Source: Oceanobacter kriegii DSM 6294 (GTDB taxonomy: Bacteria; Pseudomonadota; Gammaproteobacteria; Pseudomonadales; Oceanobacteraceae). From it: a DNA stretch of 64,000 nucleotides. Position numbers and translations under genes: made by a program. The notes below the pieces were generated by a model. That model was not told the origin of the DNA and ran no database searches. It saw only the letters and a list, made by a program, of their open reading frames with translations. Positions 31,804 to 40,636 of the stretch are shown piece after piece (the stretch's first letter is position 1; each line of letters starts with the position of its first letter). Location: contig NZ_AUGV01000004.1 of the NCBI RefSeq assembly GCF_000422845.1, positions 186,001-250,000 of the forward strand, given 5' to 3'.

Positions 31804-32587
31804 TCGCCTGACACTTGGCCCACAACAGGTCCCTCTGCTGGTTGCCGCCTTGCTGTTATTGGCCATGGCACTGGTGGTGTCGCTAAGCGACACCAATGCC
31901 GCCATTTTTCTGCTGCTGAACCAGGATGCCAGTGTGTTGCCAGATGGCTTCTGGGCCAACATGACCTTCACCGCCGACACCCTGTTCGGCGTTTGTTTGC
32001 TGCTGCTGGTCGCAGGCTTCCGCCCCCAGATTCTGGCGCCTTCGCTGGTACTGCTGATTATTGGCACTCTTTATGTGCAGGGCGGCAAAGCCTTCTTTGA
32101 TGCCCTGCGACCGGCCGCTGTGCTGGTGCCTGACAGCTTTCACATCATTGGCCCCACACTCACCCGCCACAGCTTTCCGTCTGGCCACTCCTTCACGGCA
32201 CTGAGTTGCTGGACACTGGTCATGCTGGCCATTTCACCACGTTGGCTGCTGCCACTGCTGGCCTTTGCCCTGCTGGCAGCATTCAGCCGTATCGCGGTGG
32301 GTGCCCACTGGCCACTGGACGTTCTGGTCGGCTCGGCTGGCGGCATCATCATTGCCTGGCTGTCGGTGTGGATTTGCCAGCACTTCGAATGGCCCAACAA
32401 GCCGGGCGTGATCCTGTTTACCGCCACTATTCTGTCATTGGCGGCTATTTATACGCCGTTCCACAACGACCCATACCCGTGCACCGGTTTGCTGGCCTCC
32501 GTTATTGCCATTTGCGCACTGATCAACAGTGCACGTGGCTTCTGGATTCCGGTCTTCAAGCGCGTCAAAACCGCGCCTTCGATCTGA
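31793..32587 (+). CDS. PAP2-family membrane phosphatase
   Basis: A 264-residue protein with six predicted helices. The three phosphatase motifs are complete: K99-x6-R106-P107, P129-S-G-H132 and S165-R-x5-H172-x3-D176. The start at 31793 follows CAGGAG by seven bases. Members dephosphorylate undecaprenyl diphosphate, phosphatidylglycerol phosphate or lipid A. Operon position after GT2 and ArnT-like genes points to recycling of undecaprenyl (pyro)phosphate or lipid A dephosphorylation, which is inferred. Confidence 0.9.
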   Translation: MRTDRLTLGPQQVPLLVAALLLLAMALVVSLSDTNAAIFLLLNQDASVLPDGFWANMTFTADTLFGVCLLLLVAGFRPQILAPSLVLLIIGTLYVQGGKAFFDALRPAAVLVPDSFHIIGPTLTRHSFPSGHSFTALSCWTLVMLAISPRWLLPLLAFALLAAFSRIAVGAHWPLDVLVGSAGGIIIAWLSVWICQHFEWPNKPGVILFTATILSLAAIYTPFHNDPYPCTGLLASVIAICALINSARGFWIPVFKRVKTAPSI

Positions 32588-32703
32588 TCTCGAACAAAAA
32601 CCGACCAGTTTCATGCCAATTACAGCAGATAAACGCTGACTGGCGTGATCTGTGTCGGGCTTTTTGAGTCGCGATTGACGATTCTCAGTTAAGAATATTT
32701 TTC

Positions 32704-32731
32704 TTTATCCATTTTTGCCGCCTGCTATATA
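32704..32731 (+). promoter_or_regulatory. Candidate fabB promoter
   Basis: TTTATC at 32704-32709 and TATATA at 32726-32731 with a 16-base spacer give a start near 32738 and a leader of about 120 bases before the fabB ATG. Confidence 0.5.
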
Positions 32732-32798
32732 GTGGACGGCGATTTTCAGTATTTTGAGCTTTTTCAGGGCTCATTACTTATTTTTGAAACATTAATTC

Positions 32799-32825
32799 AA
32801 CGCGACGGTCGTACGATGTCGCGTT
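32799..32825 (+). promoter_or_regulatory. Inverted repeat in the fabB leader
   Basis: AACGCGAC (32799-32806) and GTCGCGTT (32818-32825) form a perfect eight-base inverted repeat around an 11-base spacer containing the palindrome TCGTACGA. It ends 33 bases before the fabB start. It could be a repressor operator for fatty-acid regulation or an RNA hairpin; which one is not decidable here. Confidence 0.6.
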
Positions 32826-32858
32826 TCAGTCACTTAGAACAAGTTCAGAGATCTAGTT

Positions 32859-34070
32859 ATGCGTCGAGTAGTGGTTACAGGTATAGGGATCGTTGGTTGC
32901 CTGGGCAACAATAAGGAAGAAGTACTGTCCTCGTTGCGCGAACAGCGCTCCGGTATCCAATTCATTCCTGAGTACGCTGAGATCGGTATGCGCAGCCACG
33001 TTGCTGGCCGTCCGAAAATCGACGTGAGTGAACACATCGATCGTAAAATGATGCGCTTCATGGGCGACTCTGCTGCTTACTCCTACTTGTCATTGAAAGA
33101 AGCCATTGCCGACGCTGGTCTGACTGACGAAATGGTCAGCAACCCACGTTCCGGCATCATCACCGGTTCCGGCGGCGCCTCAACCAGCGACATCGTTGAG
33201 TCTGTCGACATCCTGCGTGAAAAAGGCGTCAAGCGCGTTGGTCCATACCGTGTAACCCGCACCATGGGTTCCACAACCTCCGCCAACCTGGCAACTGCCT
33301 TCAAGATCAAGGGCACCAACTACTCCATGACCTCCGCTTGTGCGACCAGCGCACACTGTATTGGTCACGGTGCCGAGCTGATTCAATTTGGCAAGCAAGA
33401 CATCATTTTTGCCGGCGGCGGTGAAGAAGAGCATTGGGCACTGTCCATGCAGTTCGACGCCATGGGCGCACTGTCTACCAAGAACAACGACAACCCAGCC
33501 ACCGCTTCCCGTGCCTACGATGCTAACCGTGACGGTTTTGTAATCGCTGGCGGCGGCGCGATGGTTGTACTGGAAGAATACGAGCACGCAGTAGCCCGTG
33601 GCGCCACCATCTACGGTGAGCTGGTTGGCTACGGTGCCACTTCCGACGGCGCCGACATGGTAGCCCCTTCCGGTGAAGGTGCAGTTCGCTGCATGCAGAT
33701 TGCCATGGCAGAAGCCGGCAACCCGGAAATCAACTACCTGAACACTCATGGTACTTCCACTCCAGCAGGCGACATCACCGAACTGAAAGCCGTAGCCCAG
33801 GCCTTTGATGGCAAGGTGCCACCGTTCAGCTCTACCAAGTCCCTGTCCGGTCACTCTCTGGGTGCCGCGGGCGTGCAAGAAGCCATTTACTGCTTGCTGA
33901 TGATGAAACACGGTTTCATCACCGGTAGTGCCAACATCACTGAAGTGGATGAAGGCGCTGCTGAGTACGATCTGGTTCAAGAGAACCGTGAAGCTGAGCT
34001 GAAGTACGTTATGTCCAACAGCTTCGGCTTCGGTGGCACCAACGCCACACTGATTTTCAAGGCTGTCTAA
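32859..34070 (+). CDS. fabB: 3-oxoacyl-[ACP] synthase I (KAS I)
   Basis: A 403-residue condensing enzyme of type II fatty acid synthesis, which extends acyl-ACP with malonyl-ACP and is needed for unsaturated fatty acids. The catalytic triad is Cys162 (SACATSAHC), His297 ([11 protein letters not shown]) and His332 ([12 protein letters not shown], with K327). Overall sequence and the [11 protein letters not shown] end match FabB rather than FabF. Unlike the common fabA-fabB pair, no fabA is next to it; instead a giant carboxylase gene follows. Confidence 0.95.
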   Translation: MRRVVVTGIGIVGCLGNNKEEVLSSLREQRSGIQFIPEYAEIGMRSHVAGRPKIDVSEHIDRKMMRFMGDSAAYSYLSLKEAIADAGLTDEMVSNPRSGIITGSGGASTSDIVESVDILREKGVKRVGPYRVTRTMGSTTSANLATAFKIKGTNYSMTSACATSAHCIGHGAELIQFGKQDIIFAGGGEEEHWALSMQFDAMGALSTKNNDNPATASRAYDANRDGFVIAGGGAMVVLEEYEHAVARGATIYGELVGYGATSDGADMVAPSGEGAVRCMQIAMAEAGNPEINYLNTHGTSTPAGDITELKAVAQAFDGKVPPFSSTKSLSGHSLGAAGVQEAIYCLLMMKHGFITGSANITEVDEGAAEYDLVQENREAELKYVMSNSFGFGGTNATLIFKAV

Positions 34071-34078
34071 TCAGCAGC

Positions 34079-34111
34079 CAGGGGCAAGGGAAACCCGATC
34101 CTTGCTCCCTG
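34079..34111 (+). other. Hairpin between fabB and the carboxylase gene
   Basis: CAGGGGCAAGG pairs with CCTTGCTCCCTG (one bulge) around a ten-base loop, nine bases after the fabB stop. No T run follows. A second, smaller hairpin (TTGGTTTGGC / GCCAACCAA, about 34165-34190) comes next. They may set the ratio of the two proteins without full termination. Confidence 0.5.
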
Positions 34112-34227
34112 ACTTACCAGGCCTGCGACGGCAACTGAAAACATCGGTTGCCCAGCGGGCATGATTGGTTTGGCGGTATGCCAACCAACCTGGTCCGACG
34201 ATCGGCACATTACGGAATTAACCCAAC

Positions 34228-37200
34228 ATGTCTGAACAAATTTCCAAACAAGTAGACCAGCTCTTTCAAATTGCCGAACAGCTATCGGCAGACTTCTCCC
34301 TGTTCCCTGAGTATGAAGACAACGCTGTTGACCAAACCGTAAAAGGTCTGGTTGCGCCTGACACCTGTGACACCGAATTGGCGCGTCTGAAAACCCTGAA
34401 CATCGACGAATACATCGAACAGGTGGTTGCTCCTTCTGAAAGCAACAGCCGTGAAGGCGCCAAGAGCGTCGTCAAGCACCTGATCCTGCGTACCATCACT
34501 GAAGTTGAAGACGGCCCTCTGTACGCCTGTGAAGCCGACATGGACTTCAACGGCAAGGTACGTCGCGTTGCCTTCATCTGTCAGAACCGCGAAACCGCCA
34601 ACGGCGTTTGGGGCCCTCAGCACCACAACCGTGCGGCTCAGCTGGTTCGTGGCTACGCCCAACGCTCCATGCCAATCGTTACCTTCATCGACACGCCTGG
34701 AGCGGACGCCGGTGAAGTTGCCAACGCCGGCAACCAGGCGCACAGCATTTCCCACCTGATTACCGAGATGGCCAACAACGACGTGCCAACTCTGGGTATT
34801 ATCTGGGGTGCAGGTTACTCCGGCGGTGCCATTCCACTGGCCACCACCAACATCCTGCTGACCGTGCGCGACGGTATTTTCAACACCATTCAGCCACAGG
34901 GTCTGGCGAGCATTGCCCGCAAGTACAACCTGTCCTGGCAGGAATGTGCCAAGTACGTGGGTGTATCCGGTTACGAACTGCGTAAAGCCGGCATCATCGA
35001 TGGCATCATCGACTACGCCCCGACCGACGCTGACGAAAAGCGTTTCAACCTGCACCAGGCCGTGGTTTCCGGTATTCAGTCCATCGAAGGCAGCGCCGTC
35101 GAGTTCGCCAAGAACAACGAATACATGCTGGACCACTACAAGACCTCGGTTGAGCGTTTCCTGAAGCCGTCTGACAAACTGCAAAACCTGCAGAAAGGCG
35201 CTAACTTCTTCGTAGCAGAAAGCCCGACTGAACACGTTAACCTGTTTGGTCTGACGTACCGTTACACCCGTTACCTGACCCTGCGTCGTCGAATTCACTC
35301 CAGCACCGTTGAAAACTACGGCCGTCTGGCTGAGAAAGAGATTCCGGAAGGTCAGCTGCAACAGCGTCAACAAGCCGAATCCAAGCGCAAGTTCCAGAAC
35401 TGGCTGCAAGCGCCTGAGAAAATCGTTTACGACGACACGCTGCACAAGAGCTGGAAGAACTTCTGGAGCAAGTACGAAGACCGCGACGAAAGCCGTGGCA
35501 CCATCGCACGTCTGTTCCTGGGTGAACCAAAGAACAACTACCTGAAAGCCAAGCAAGAGCTGTGCTTTAACCTGGGTCTGTACCTGTTCAACCGCTGGAA
35601 GTCCGACGCACCGGTTAACTTCAACGGTCTGTTGAACTACCTGGAAGACTACAAGCAGAGCCGCTTCCTGCTACGCGCTGCTGACGTTCTGGATACCCAG
35701 TCCGTTGCCCAGTTCATCGAAAACAACGCCCACCCACTGGCGGCGTACATTCGTGAACAACTGCCTCACGATGTTCATCAGGAACTGACCCAGGGCATGG
35801 AAAAAGAGAAGTCCAAAGGCGCTCTGAAGCAGACCATCGCGTCCGCCCTGAACATCGTCCTGAAAGGCGCTCTGGTTCCTGAAGCCATTCGTTCCGAGCT
35901 GAAGCTGTCTTCCCGTACCGAAGCATTGGCCAACAGCACCGACGCGGCGACCATCGAAGCCAACCGTCGTATTCTGGAAGAGTCTCTGGCGCCGTACATC
36001 CAGTTCCGTCAGGAAAACATCCAGAACCCACAGCATCCGGACATCACCATTCTGGACGCCATTCTGCATGATGAACTGCGTCTGGAATTCACCCAGGTGT
36101 GTCACAACATGCTGGTGTTCGGCAAGATGTACGACAACTTCATCAGCAACCTGGTGAACGTTGCCAAGGAAGCCAACGAGAGCCGCGCGCTGTCGCTGGA
36201 AAGCCTGAAAGCACTGTTGGAAAAATCCCTCGCCGAAGCGACTTCTGGCGACACCTACACCGAGCAAGAGAAGGAATCCTTCAACTACTGGTTGAGCTAC
36301 TTCTGCAAGAGCGGTCAGCGTGGTGCCTTCCTGAAGTCCGTTGAAGAATGGAAGAAGCTGGCGTTCCCACGTCTGTCTGACACCCTGTTCGTGGTGATCA
36401 CCTTCATTCTGGAAAAACTGCTGCCGGAATACTATTCCGCCGAGCAACAGGGCAAGGCCTACAACGGTCGCATCAACCCGGTAACCATTGGTCGTCGTAA
36501 AGACTTCTGGAACCGTCTGACCATGGCCTACCACGACTTGCTGATCCAGCAGGTTCTGGACGACACCAAGCGTCAGAAGAAGACCTCCGCCAATGCCATC
36601 ATTGAGCGCTTCTTCAGCGATTTCCAGGAAACCAACGCCAACCTGATGTCGGCTGACCCGGTTCAATTCCCAGGCTTCCGTAGCTCCATCGAAGGCGCTC
36701 TGAAGAAAGACGTCAAGCCATGTGGTGTGATCACCGGTATCGGTACCATCAAGATTGGTGAGCGCGAACAGCAAGTCGGTGCGCTGGTATCCAACCTGGA
36801 CTTCCAGGCCGGTGCCTTCGATATGGCTTCTGCCGAGAAATTCTGCAAGCTGATGGTGGAGTGTGCCAAGCTGCACCTGCCAATCGTTTGTTTCGTTTCT
36901 TCCGGTGGTATGCAAACCAAAGAAGGTGCTGCGGCACTGTTCTCCATGGCGGTAACCAACGACCGTATCACCCGTTTTGTTCGTGACAACGAACTGCCAA
37001 TGGTGATCTTCGGCTTCGGTGACTGTACTGGTGGTGCGCAGGCGTCCTTCGTGACTCACCCGCTGGCGCAGACCTACTACTTCTCCGGTACCAACATGCC
37101 GTTCGCCGGTCAGATTGTTGTGCCTAGCTACCTGCCAAGCACCAGCACCCTGTCCAACTACCTGTCTGTTTCTCCGAAGTCCATGGACGGTCTGGTGGCC

Positions 37201-39108
37201 CACCCGTTCTTCGACGATATGGACGACCGTCTGCGCGCCATCGACCCTGACATGCCAACCGCACGTCACACCGTTGATGACGTTCTGGATCGTGTTCTGC
37301 AAGGTTACGTGACTGCCGAGCGTCTGATTCCGGACACTGGCAAAGGCGCCAACAGCGACAAGGTATTCGGTCCTGTCGACAAGGTGCTGGTACACGCCCG
37401 TGGTTGTACTGCCGTGAAACTGATCCGCAAGGCTCAGGAAAACGACATCAAGGTGGTTCTGGTTCAGTCCGACCCGGACATGAACTCCGTTCCAGTGGAC
37501 ATGCTTGGCCCTGAAGACCGTGTGATTTGTATCGGTGGTAACACTCCGGATGAATCCTACCTGAACGCCAAGTCCGTGCTGCGTGTTGCGCACCACGAAA
37601 ACGTCAAAGCCCTGCACCCGGGCATCGGCTTCCTGTCTGAAAGCAGCCAGTTCGCCGCTCTGTGTGGCAACCACGACATCAACTTCATTGGCCCTGCTGT
37701 TTCCTCCATGGAAACCATGGGTAACAAGTCCAACGCGATTAACACCGCGATGCGCGTTGAAGTTCCGGTTGTCCCAGGCTCTCACGGCATTCTGACCAGC
37801 TCTGCCAACGCAGCGGCGGTTGCAGAAGAAATCGGTTACCCGGTACTGCTGAAAGCCGTACACGGTGGTGGTGGTAAAGGCATCCAGGTGGTTCACTCTG
37901 CCGACAAGATGCACACCCTGTTCCACCAGATCTCTACGGAAGCCAAGGCGGCCTTCGGTAACGGCGACGTGTACCTGGAGAAGTTTGTCACTTCCCTGCG
38001 TCACATCGAAGTACAGGTACTGCGTGACAAGCACGGCAACACCAAGATTCTGGGTCTGCGTGACTGTTCCGTACAGCGTAACAACCAGAAGCTGTTCGAA
38101 GAATCCGGCTCCACCATGCTGCCGCGTGAACTGGAACAGCTGTCCTACGACTACGCCACCAAGCTGGCCGACGCCGTGGACTACTTCGGTGCCGGTACCG
38201 TTGAATTCATTTTCGACCTCGATGCCAACACCATCTACTTCATGGAAATGAACACCCGTCTGCAGGTAGAACACCCTGTAACGGAATGGGTATCCGGTAT
38301 TGATATCGTATCCACCCAGTTCAAGATCGCGGAAGGCGAATCCATTGCTGACCTGACGCCGAAGCAGAACGGTTACGCCATTGAAGTACGTATCAACGCC
38401 GAGAAGCCGGTAATCAAGGGTGACGAGCTGCAGTTCGTTCCTACTCCGGGCAAGATCCGCGAATGCGTACTGCCGGAAGAAGATTACATCGATCTGATTT
38501 CCATGGCCGCTGCCGGTAAGGAAGTATCACCGTTCTACGACAGCATGATCGTCCAGATCATCTGTTACGGTAAGGACCGTGAAGACACTGTAGCCAAGCT
38601 GCGTGAATACCTGAGCCGCGTGAAGATCACCGGCGTGTGCACCAACATCCCGACCGCCATGCGCATTCTGGATGATGAAGTGTTCAAGAACGGTGTTTAC
38701 GACACTGGCTACCTGCCGAAATTCCTGGATCGCACCGACCTCAATGCCCTGATCAAGGACGTTGAAGAAGCCGCCGATCTGGCCGCTGACGCAGTAGATG
38801 CTTCTGAACTGAAGATTGAAGGTTCTGACGAACTGAAAGTTCTGTCTCCAACCACGTCTATCTTCTACGGCTCATCTTCTCCAAGCGAACCTGCGTTCGT
38901 GAAAGAAGGCGACATCATCGACGTTGAGCAGACCCTGTGTCTGATGGAAGCGATGAAGATGTTCACGCCGCTGAGCCTGAAGCAGTTCAACCGTGCTGGT
39001 GCCGAACTGTACCCGGCAGGCCAGAAGTTCAAGGTCACTCGTATCATGAACGCCGATGGCCAACAGGTGAACCAGGGCGACCTGCTGTTCGTTGTGAAAC
39101 CGGTTTAA
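34228..39108 (+). CDS. Single-chain biotin-dependent acyl-CoA carboxylase, CT-alpha/CT-beta/BC/BCCP
   Basis: A 1626-residue protein with all four acetyl-CoA carboxylase activities in one chain. Residues 60-270 are AccA-like (MPIVTFIDTPGADAG at 148-162, WGAGYSGGA at 193-201). Residues 350-800 are a helical linker I do not recognise. Residues 805-1020 are AccD-like (SSGGM at 891-895, GDCTGGA at 931-937) without the four-cysteine zinc finger. Residues 1045-1490 are biotin carboxylase (GGGGKG at 1213-1218, MNTRLQVEHPVTE near 1341-1353). The C-terminus is a biotin carrier with MEAMKM, biotin on K1577. It would carboxylate acetyl-CoA to malonyl-CoA; another acyl-CoA is possible. It follows fabB. 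The ribosome site is weak. Domain order differs from eukaryotic ACC (BC-BCCP-CT). Confidence 0.88.
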   Translation: MSEQISKQVDQLFQIAEQLSADFSLFPEYEDNAVDQTVKGLVAPDTCDTELARLKTLNIDEYIEQVVAPSESNSREGAKSVVKHLILRTITEVEDGPLYACEADMDFNGKVRRVAFICQNRETANGVWGPQHHNRAAQLVRGYAQRSMPIVTFIDTPGADAGEVANAGNQAHSISHLITEMANNDVPTLGIIWGAGYSGGAIPLATTNILLTVRDGIFNTIQPQGLASIARKYNLSWQECAKYVGVSGYELRKAGIIDGIIDYAPTDADEKRFNLHQAVVSGIQSIEGSAVEFAKNNEYMLDHYKTSVERFLKPSDKLQNLQKGANFFVAESPTEHVNLFGLTYRYTRYLTLRRRIHSSTVENYGRLAEKEIPEGQLQQRQQAESKRKFQNWLQAPEKIVYDDTLHKSWKNFWSKYEDRDESRGTIARLFLGEPKNNYLKAKQELCFNLGLYLFNRWKSDAPVNFNGLLNYLEDYKQSRFLLRAADVLDTQSVAQFIENNAHPLAAYIREQLPHDVHQELTQGMEKEKSKGALKQTIASALNIVLKGALVPEAIRSELKLSSRTEALANSTDAATIEANRRILEESLAPYIQFRQENIQNPQHPDITILDAILHDELRLEFTQVCHNMLVFGKMYDNFISNLVNVAKEANESRALSLESLKALLEKSLAEATSGDTYTEQEKESFNYWLSYFCKSGQRGAFLKSVEEWKKLAFPRLSDTLFVVITFILEKLLPEYYSAEQQGKAYNGRINPVTIGRRKDFWNRLTMAYHDLLIQQVLDDTKRQKKTSANAIIERFFSDFQETNANLMSADPVQFPGFRSSIEGALKKDVKPCGVITGIGTIKIGEREQQVGALVSNLDFQAGAFDMASAEKFCKLMVECAKLHLPIVCFVSSGGMQTKEGAAALFSMAVTNDRITRFVRDNELPMVIFGFGDCTGGAQASFVTHPLAQTYYFSGTNMPFAGQIVVPSYLPSTSTLSNYLSVSPKSMDGLVAHPFFDDMDDRLRAIDPDMPTARHTVDDVLDRVLQGYVTAERLIPDTGKGANSDKVFGPVDKVLVHARGCTAVKLIRKAQENDIKVVLVQSDPDMNSVPVDMLGPEDRVICIGGNTPDESYLNAKSVLRVAHHENVKALHPGIGFLSESSQFAALCGNHDINFIGPAVSSMETMGNKSNAINTAMRVEVPVVPGSHGILTSSANAAAVAEEIGYPVLLKAVHGGGGKGIQVVHSADKMHTLFHQISTEAKAAFGNGDVYLEKFVTSLRHIEVQVLRDKHGNTKILGLRDCSVQRNNQKLFEESGSTMLPRELEQLSYDYATKLADAVDYFGAGTVEFIFDLDANTIYFMEMNTRLQVEHPVTEWVSGIDIVSTQFKIAEGESIADLTPKQNGYAIEVRINAEKPVIKGDELQFVPTPGKIRECVLPEEDYIDLISMAAAGKEVSPFYDSMIVQIICYGKDREDTVAKLREYLSRVKITGVCTNIPTAMRILDDEVFKNGVYDTGYLPKFLDRTDLNALIKDVEEAADLAADAVDASELKIEGSDELKVLSPTTSIFYGSSSPSEPAFVKEGDIIDVEQTLCLMEAMKMFTPLSLKQFNRAGAELYPAGQKFKVTRIMNADGQQVNQGDLLFVVKPV

Positions 39109-39130
39109 TCCCGGTTTTCACTGCCTGACA

Positions 39131-39163
39131 AAAACCGGAGTGGTTCGCCACTCCGGTTTTTTT
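39131..39163 (+). terminator. Terminator after the carboxylase gene
   Basis: Thirteen-base-pair stem AAAACCGGAGTGG / CCACTCCGGTTTT with a TTCG tetraloop and a following T run. It is the strongest terminator in the window and ends the fabB-carboxylase unit. Confidence 0.93.
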
Positions 39164-39210
39164 ATGCCTGCCGTCCGGGAATCTGTCATTCAGGAATCTG
39201 CCACCGATAT

Positions 39211-39255
39211 ACCTGCACTGCACAAACCTGCACTGCACAAACCTGCAAGACACAA
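39211..39255. repeat. Three tandem copies of a 15-base unit
   Basis: ACCTGCACTGCACAA occurs twice exactly and a third time with three changes, between two convergent terminators. No function is visible. Confidence 0.75.
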
Positions 39256-39290
39256 AAAAGCCCGATGCATCTTTCGATGCACCGGGCTTT
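39253..39290 (-). terminator. Terminator after the porin gene
   Basis: Long stem AAGCCCGATGCATC / GATGCACCGGGCTT with one G-T pair, followed on the minus strand by a T run. Confidence 0.85.
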
Positions 39291-39315
39291 GGCTATCCTG
39301 CGGATTGGCTATCGC

Positions 39316-40434
39316 TTAGAAGCTGTAGCCCAGACCCAGGTTGTAACCGGTCGCGTTCAGATCGCCATCCTTGTTCTGACGGAAGTAGTCCGCTTTCAGG
39401 GCAACGGTTTCGCTCAACCAGTAGTTAACACCGACGTCTTGCTGGGTGTAATCGGTACCCAGATCGGCGTCAGCCTGGTTGTCCCAACGGCTGTAACGGT
39501 AGAACGCACCCACATCGCCGACGCGGTAGGAAGGCTCGATGTACAGACCTTTCTGGGAAGTGGCGCCTTCGCCTTTGGCCAGACCCTGATCTTCAACAGC
39601 GTCAGACAGGGACCAGCTGGCGTACAGGGCACGCAGACCGAAGCCGTCTTTCTGGTAAGCGGCGTGCGCTTCAACCAGAGTACCGTTCACTTCTTCAGTA
39701 CCCGCGCCTTGCAGCATGTCGTCCTGGCGTTGCAGGGTTGCACCCAGCTCCAGACCGGCAATGGCGGTGTAACGAATACGTGCGGTGTAAGCAGCCTTGT
39801 TGGCAGGTGCTTCAGCGACCTTCTTACGGCCCTTACGGATGGTACCGTCGGAAGTGCTCAGGCCAGAGTGCATGGCCACATCTACTGCCAAGCCTGGAGC
39901 CAGACGAGAGGTCAACATAACACCACCTTCCCACCAGGTCGTTGGGATGATGTTTTTCTCTACGTTGTTACGCTCAACACCGTAGAAGGTATCTGGTTCG
40001 TGGGTTTCGTTCAGCAGGCCAACCGGCATCAGGAACATACCCATTTTGACAGAGTTGTTGGCGTTCAGATCGTGCTCGATGAAAGCCTGTTCCAGCTCAA
40101 CTTCACCTGGCTTACCGTCACCGGCCAGGCTGTGTTCCAGCTCCAGCTCAGCGAAGAAACGCGTGGTGTCGTTGAATTCCTTACCCAGGAACAATACGAA
40201 GCGGTGGTAGTCGATTTCGTTGTCGGTACCGTTATTCAGGTTTAGGTGGATTTCACCGTAACCACCCAGGCTCACACCGCTGTGAGCGCTTTCCTTGCTT
40301 TCCACCATGTCGGCAACGGCATTCAGTTGCTCACGCAGATCGGCGATTTCTGCTTTCAGTTCAGCATTGGTTTCAGCCATAACCGTGGAAGAAGCAGCCA
40401 TTGCAATGGCAGCTGCCAGCATCGAACGTTTCAT
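39316..40434 (-). CDS. Outer-membrane porin (possibly OprO/OprP-like)
   Basis: A 372-residue protein with a signal peptide at 1-20 (MKRSMLAAAIAMAASSTVMA), a short coiled coil at 22-50 (NAELKAEIADLREQLNAVADMVESK), then alternating beta strands that end GYNLGLGYSF with the terminal Phe recognised by the BAM machinery. The N-terminal coiled coil before the barrel is a feature of trimeric porins in marine gammaproteobacteria. The YGEIHLNLNN...FELELEHS-like strands recall phosphate-selective porins, but selectivity cannot be judged. It is monocistronic. Confidence 0.85.
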   Translation of the reverse strand: MKRSMLAAAIAMAASSTVMAETNAELKAEIADLREQLNAVADMVESKESAHSGVSLGGYGEIHLNLNNGTDNEIDYHRFVLFLGKEFNDTTRFFAELELEHSLAGDGKPGEVELEQAFIEHDLNANNSVKMGMFLMPVGLLNETHEPDTFYGVERNNVEKNIIPTTWWEGGVMLTSRLAPGLAVDVAMHSGLSTSDGTIRKGRKKVAEAPANKAAYTARIRYTAIAGLELGATLQRQDDMLQGAGTEEVNGTLVEAHAAYQKDGFGLRALYASWSLSDAVEDQGLAKGEGATSQKGLYIEPSYRVGDVGAFYRYSRWDNQADADLGTDYTQQDVGVNYWLSETVALKADYFRQNKDGDLNATGYNLGLGYSF

Positions 40435-40584
40435 GATTTTCCTAACTCTTGTTGTTGTGTGTCAAAAACGTCAGGAAAGGTAATGCAAATGAGAAGGCAC
40501 CTCAATGGCATTCTGGTACTAATTTGTAATAATTTCGTACCTGATAGCACTTATTTAACACACCGAAAACCAGTGTCCACAAAT

Positions 40585-40615
40585 AAAAACGCCCGACCAG
40601 TTGGTCAGGCGTTTT
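40585..40615 (-). terminator. Terminator after the DUF748 gene
   Basis: AAAACGCC...GGCGTTTT stem of about 14 base pairs with one mismatch and a following T run on the minus strand, 22 bases after the stop codon. Confidence 0.85.
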
Positions 40616-40636
40616 CAGCGGGCAGTGGTACTGGCG

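Noticed and set aside
35671-38274. An 867-codon open frame opposite the carboxylase
   Set aside because: The plus-strand product has intact catalytic motifs; the antisense frame is rich in Val, Gln and His, as expected from reverse reading of biased codons.
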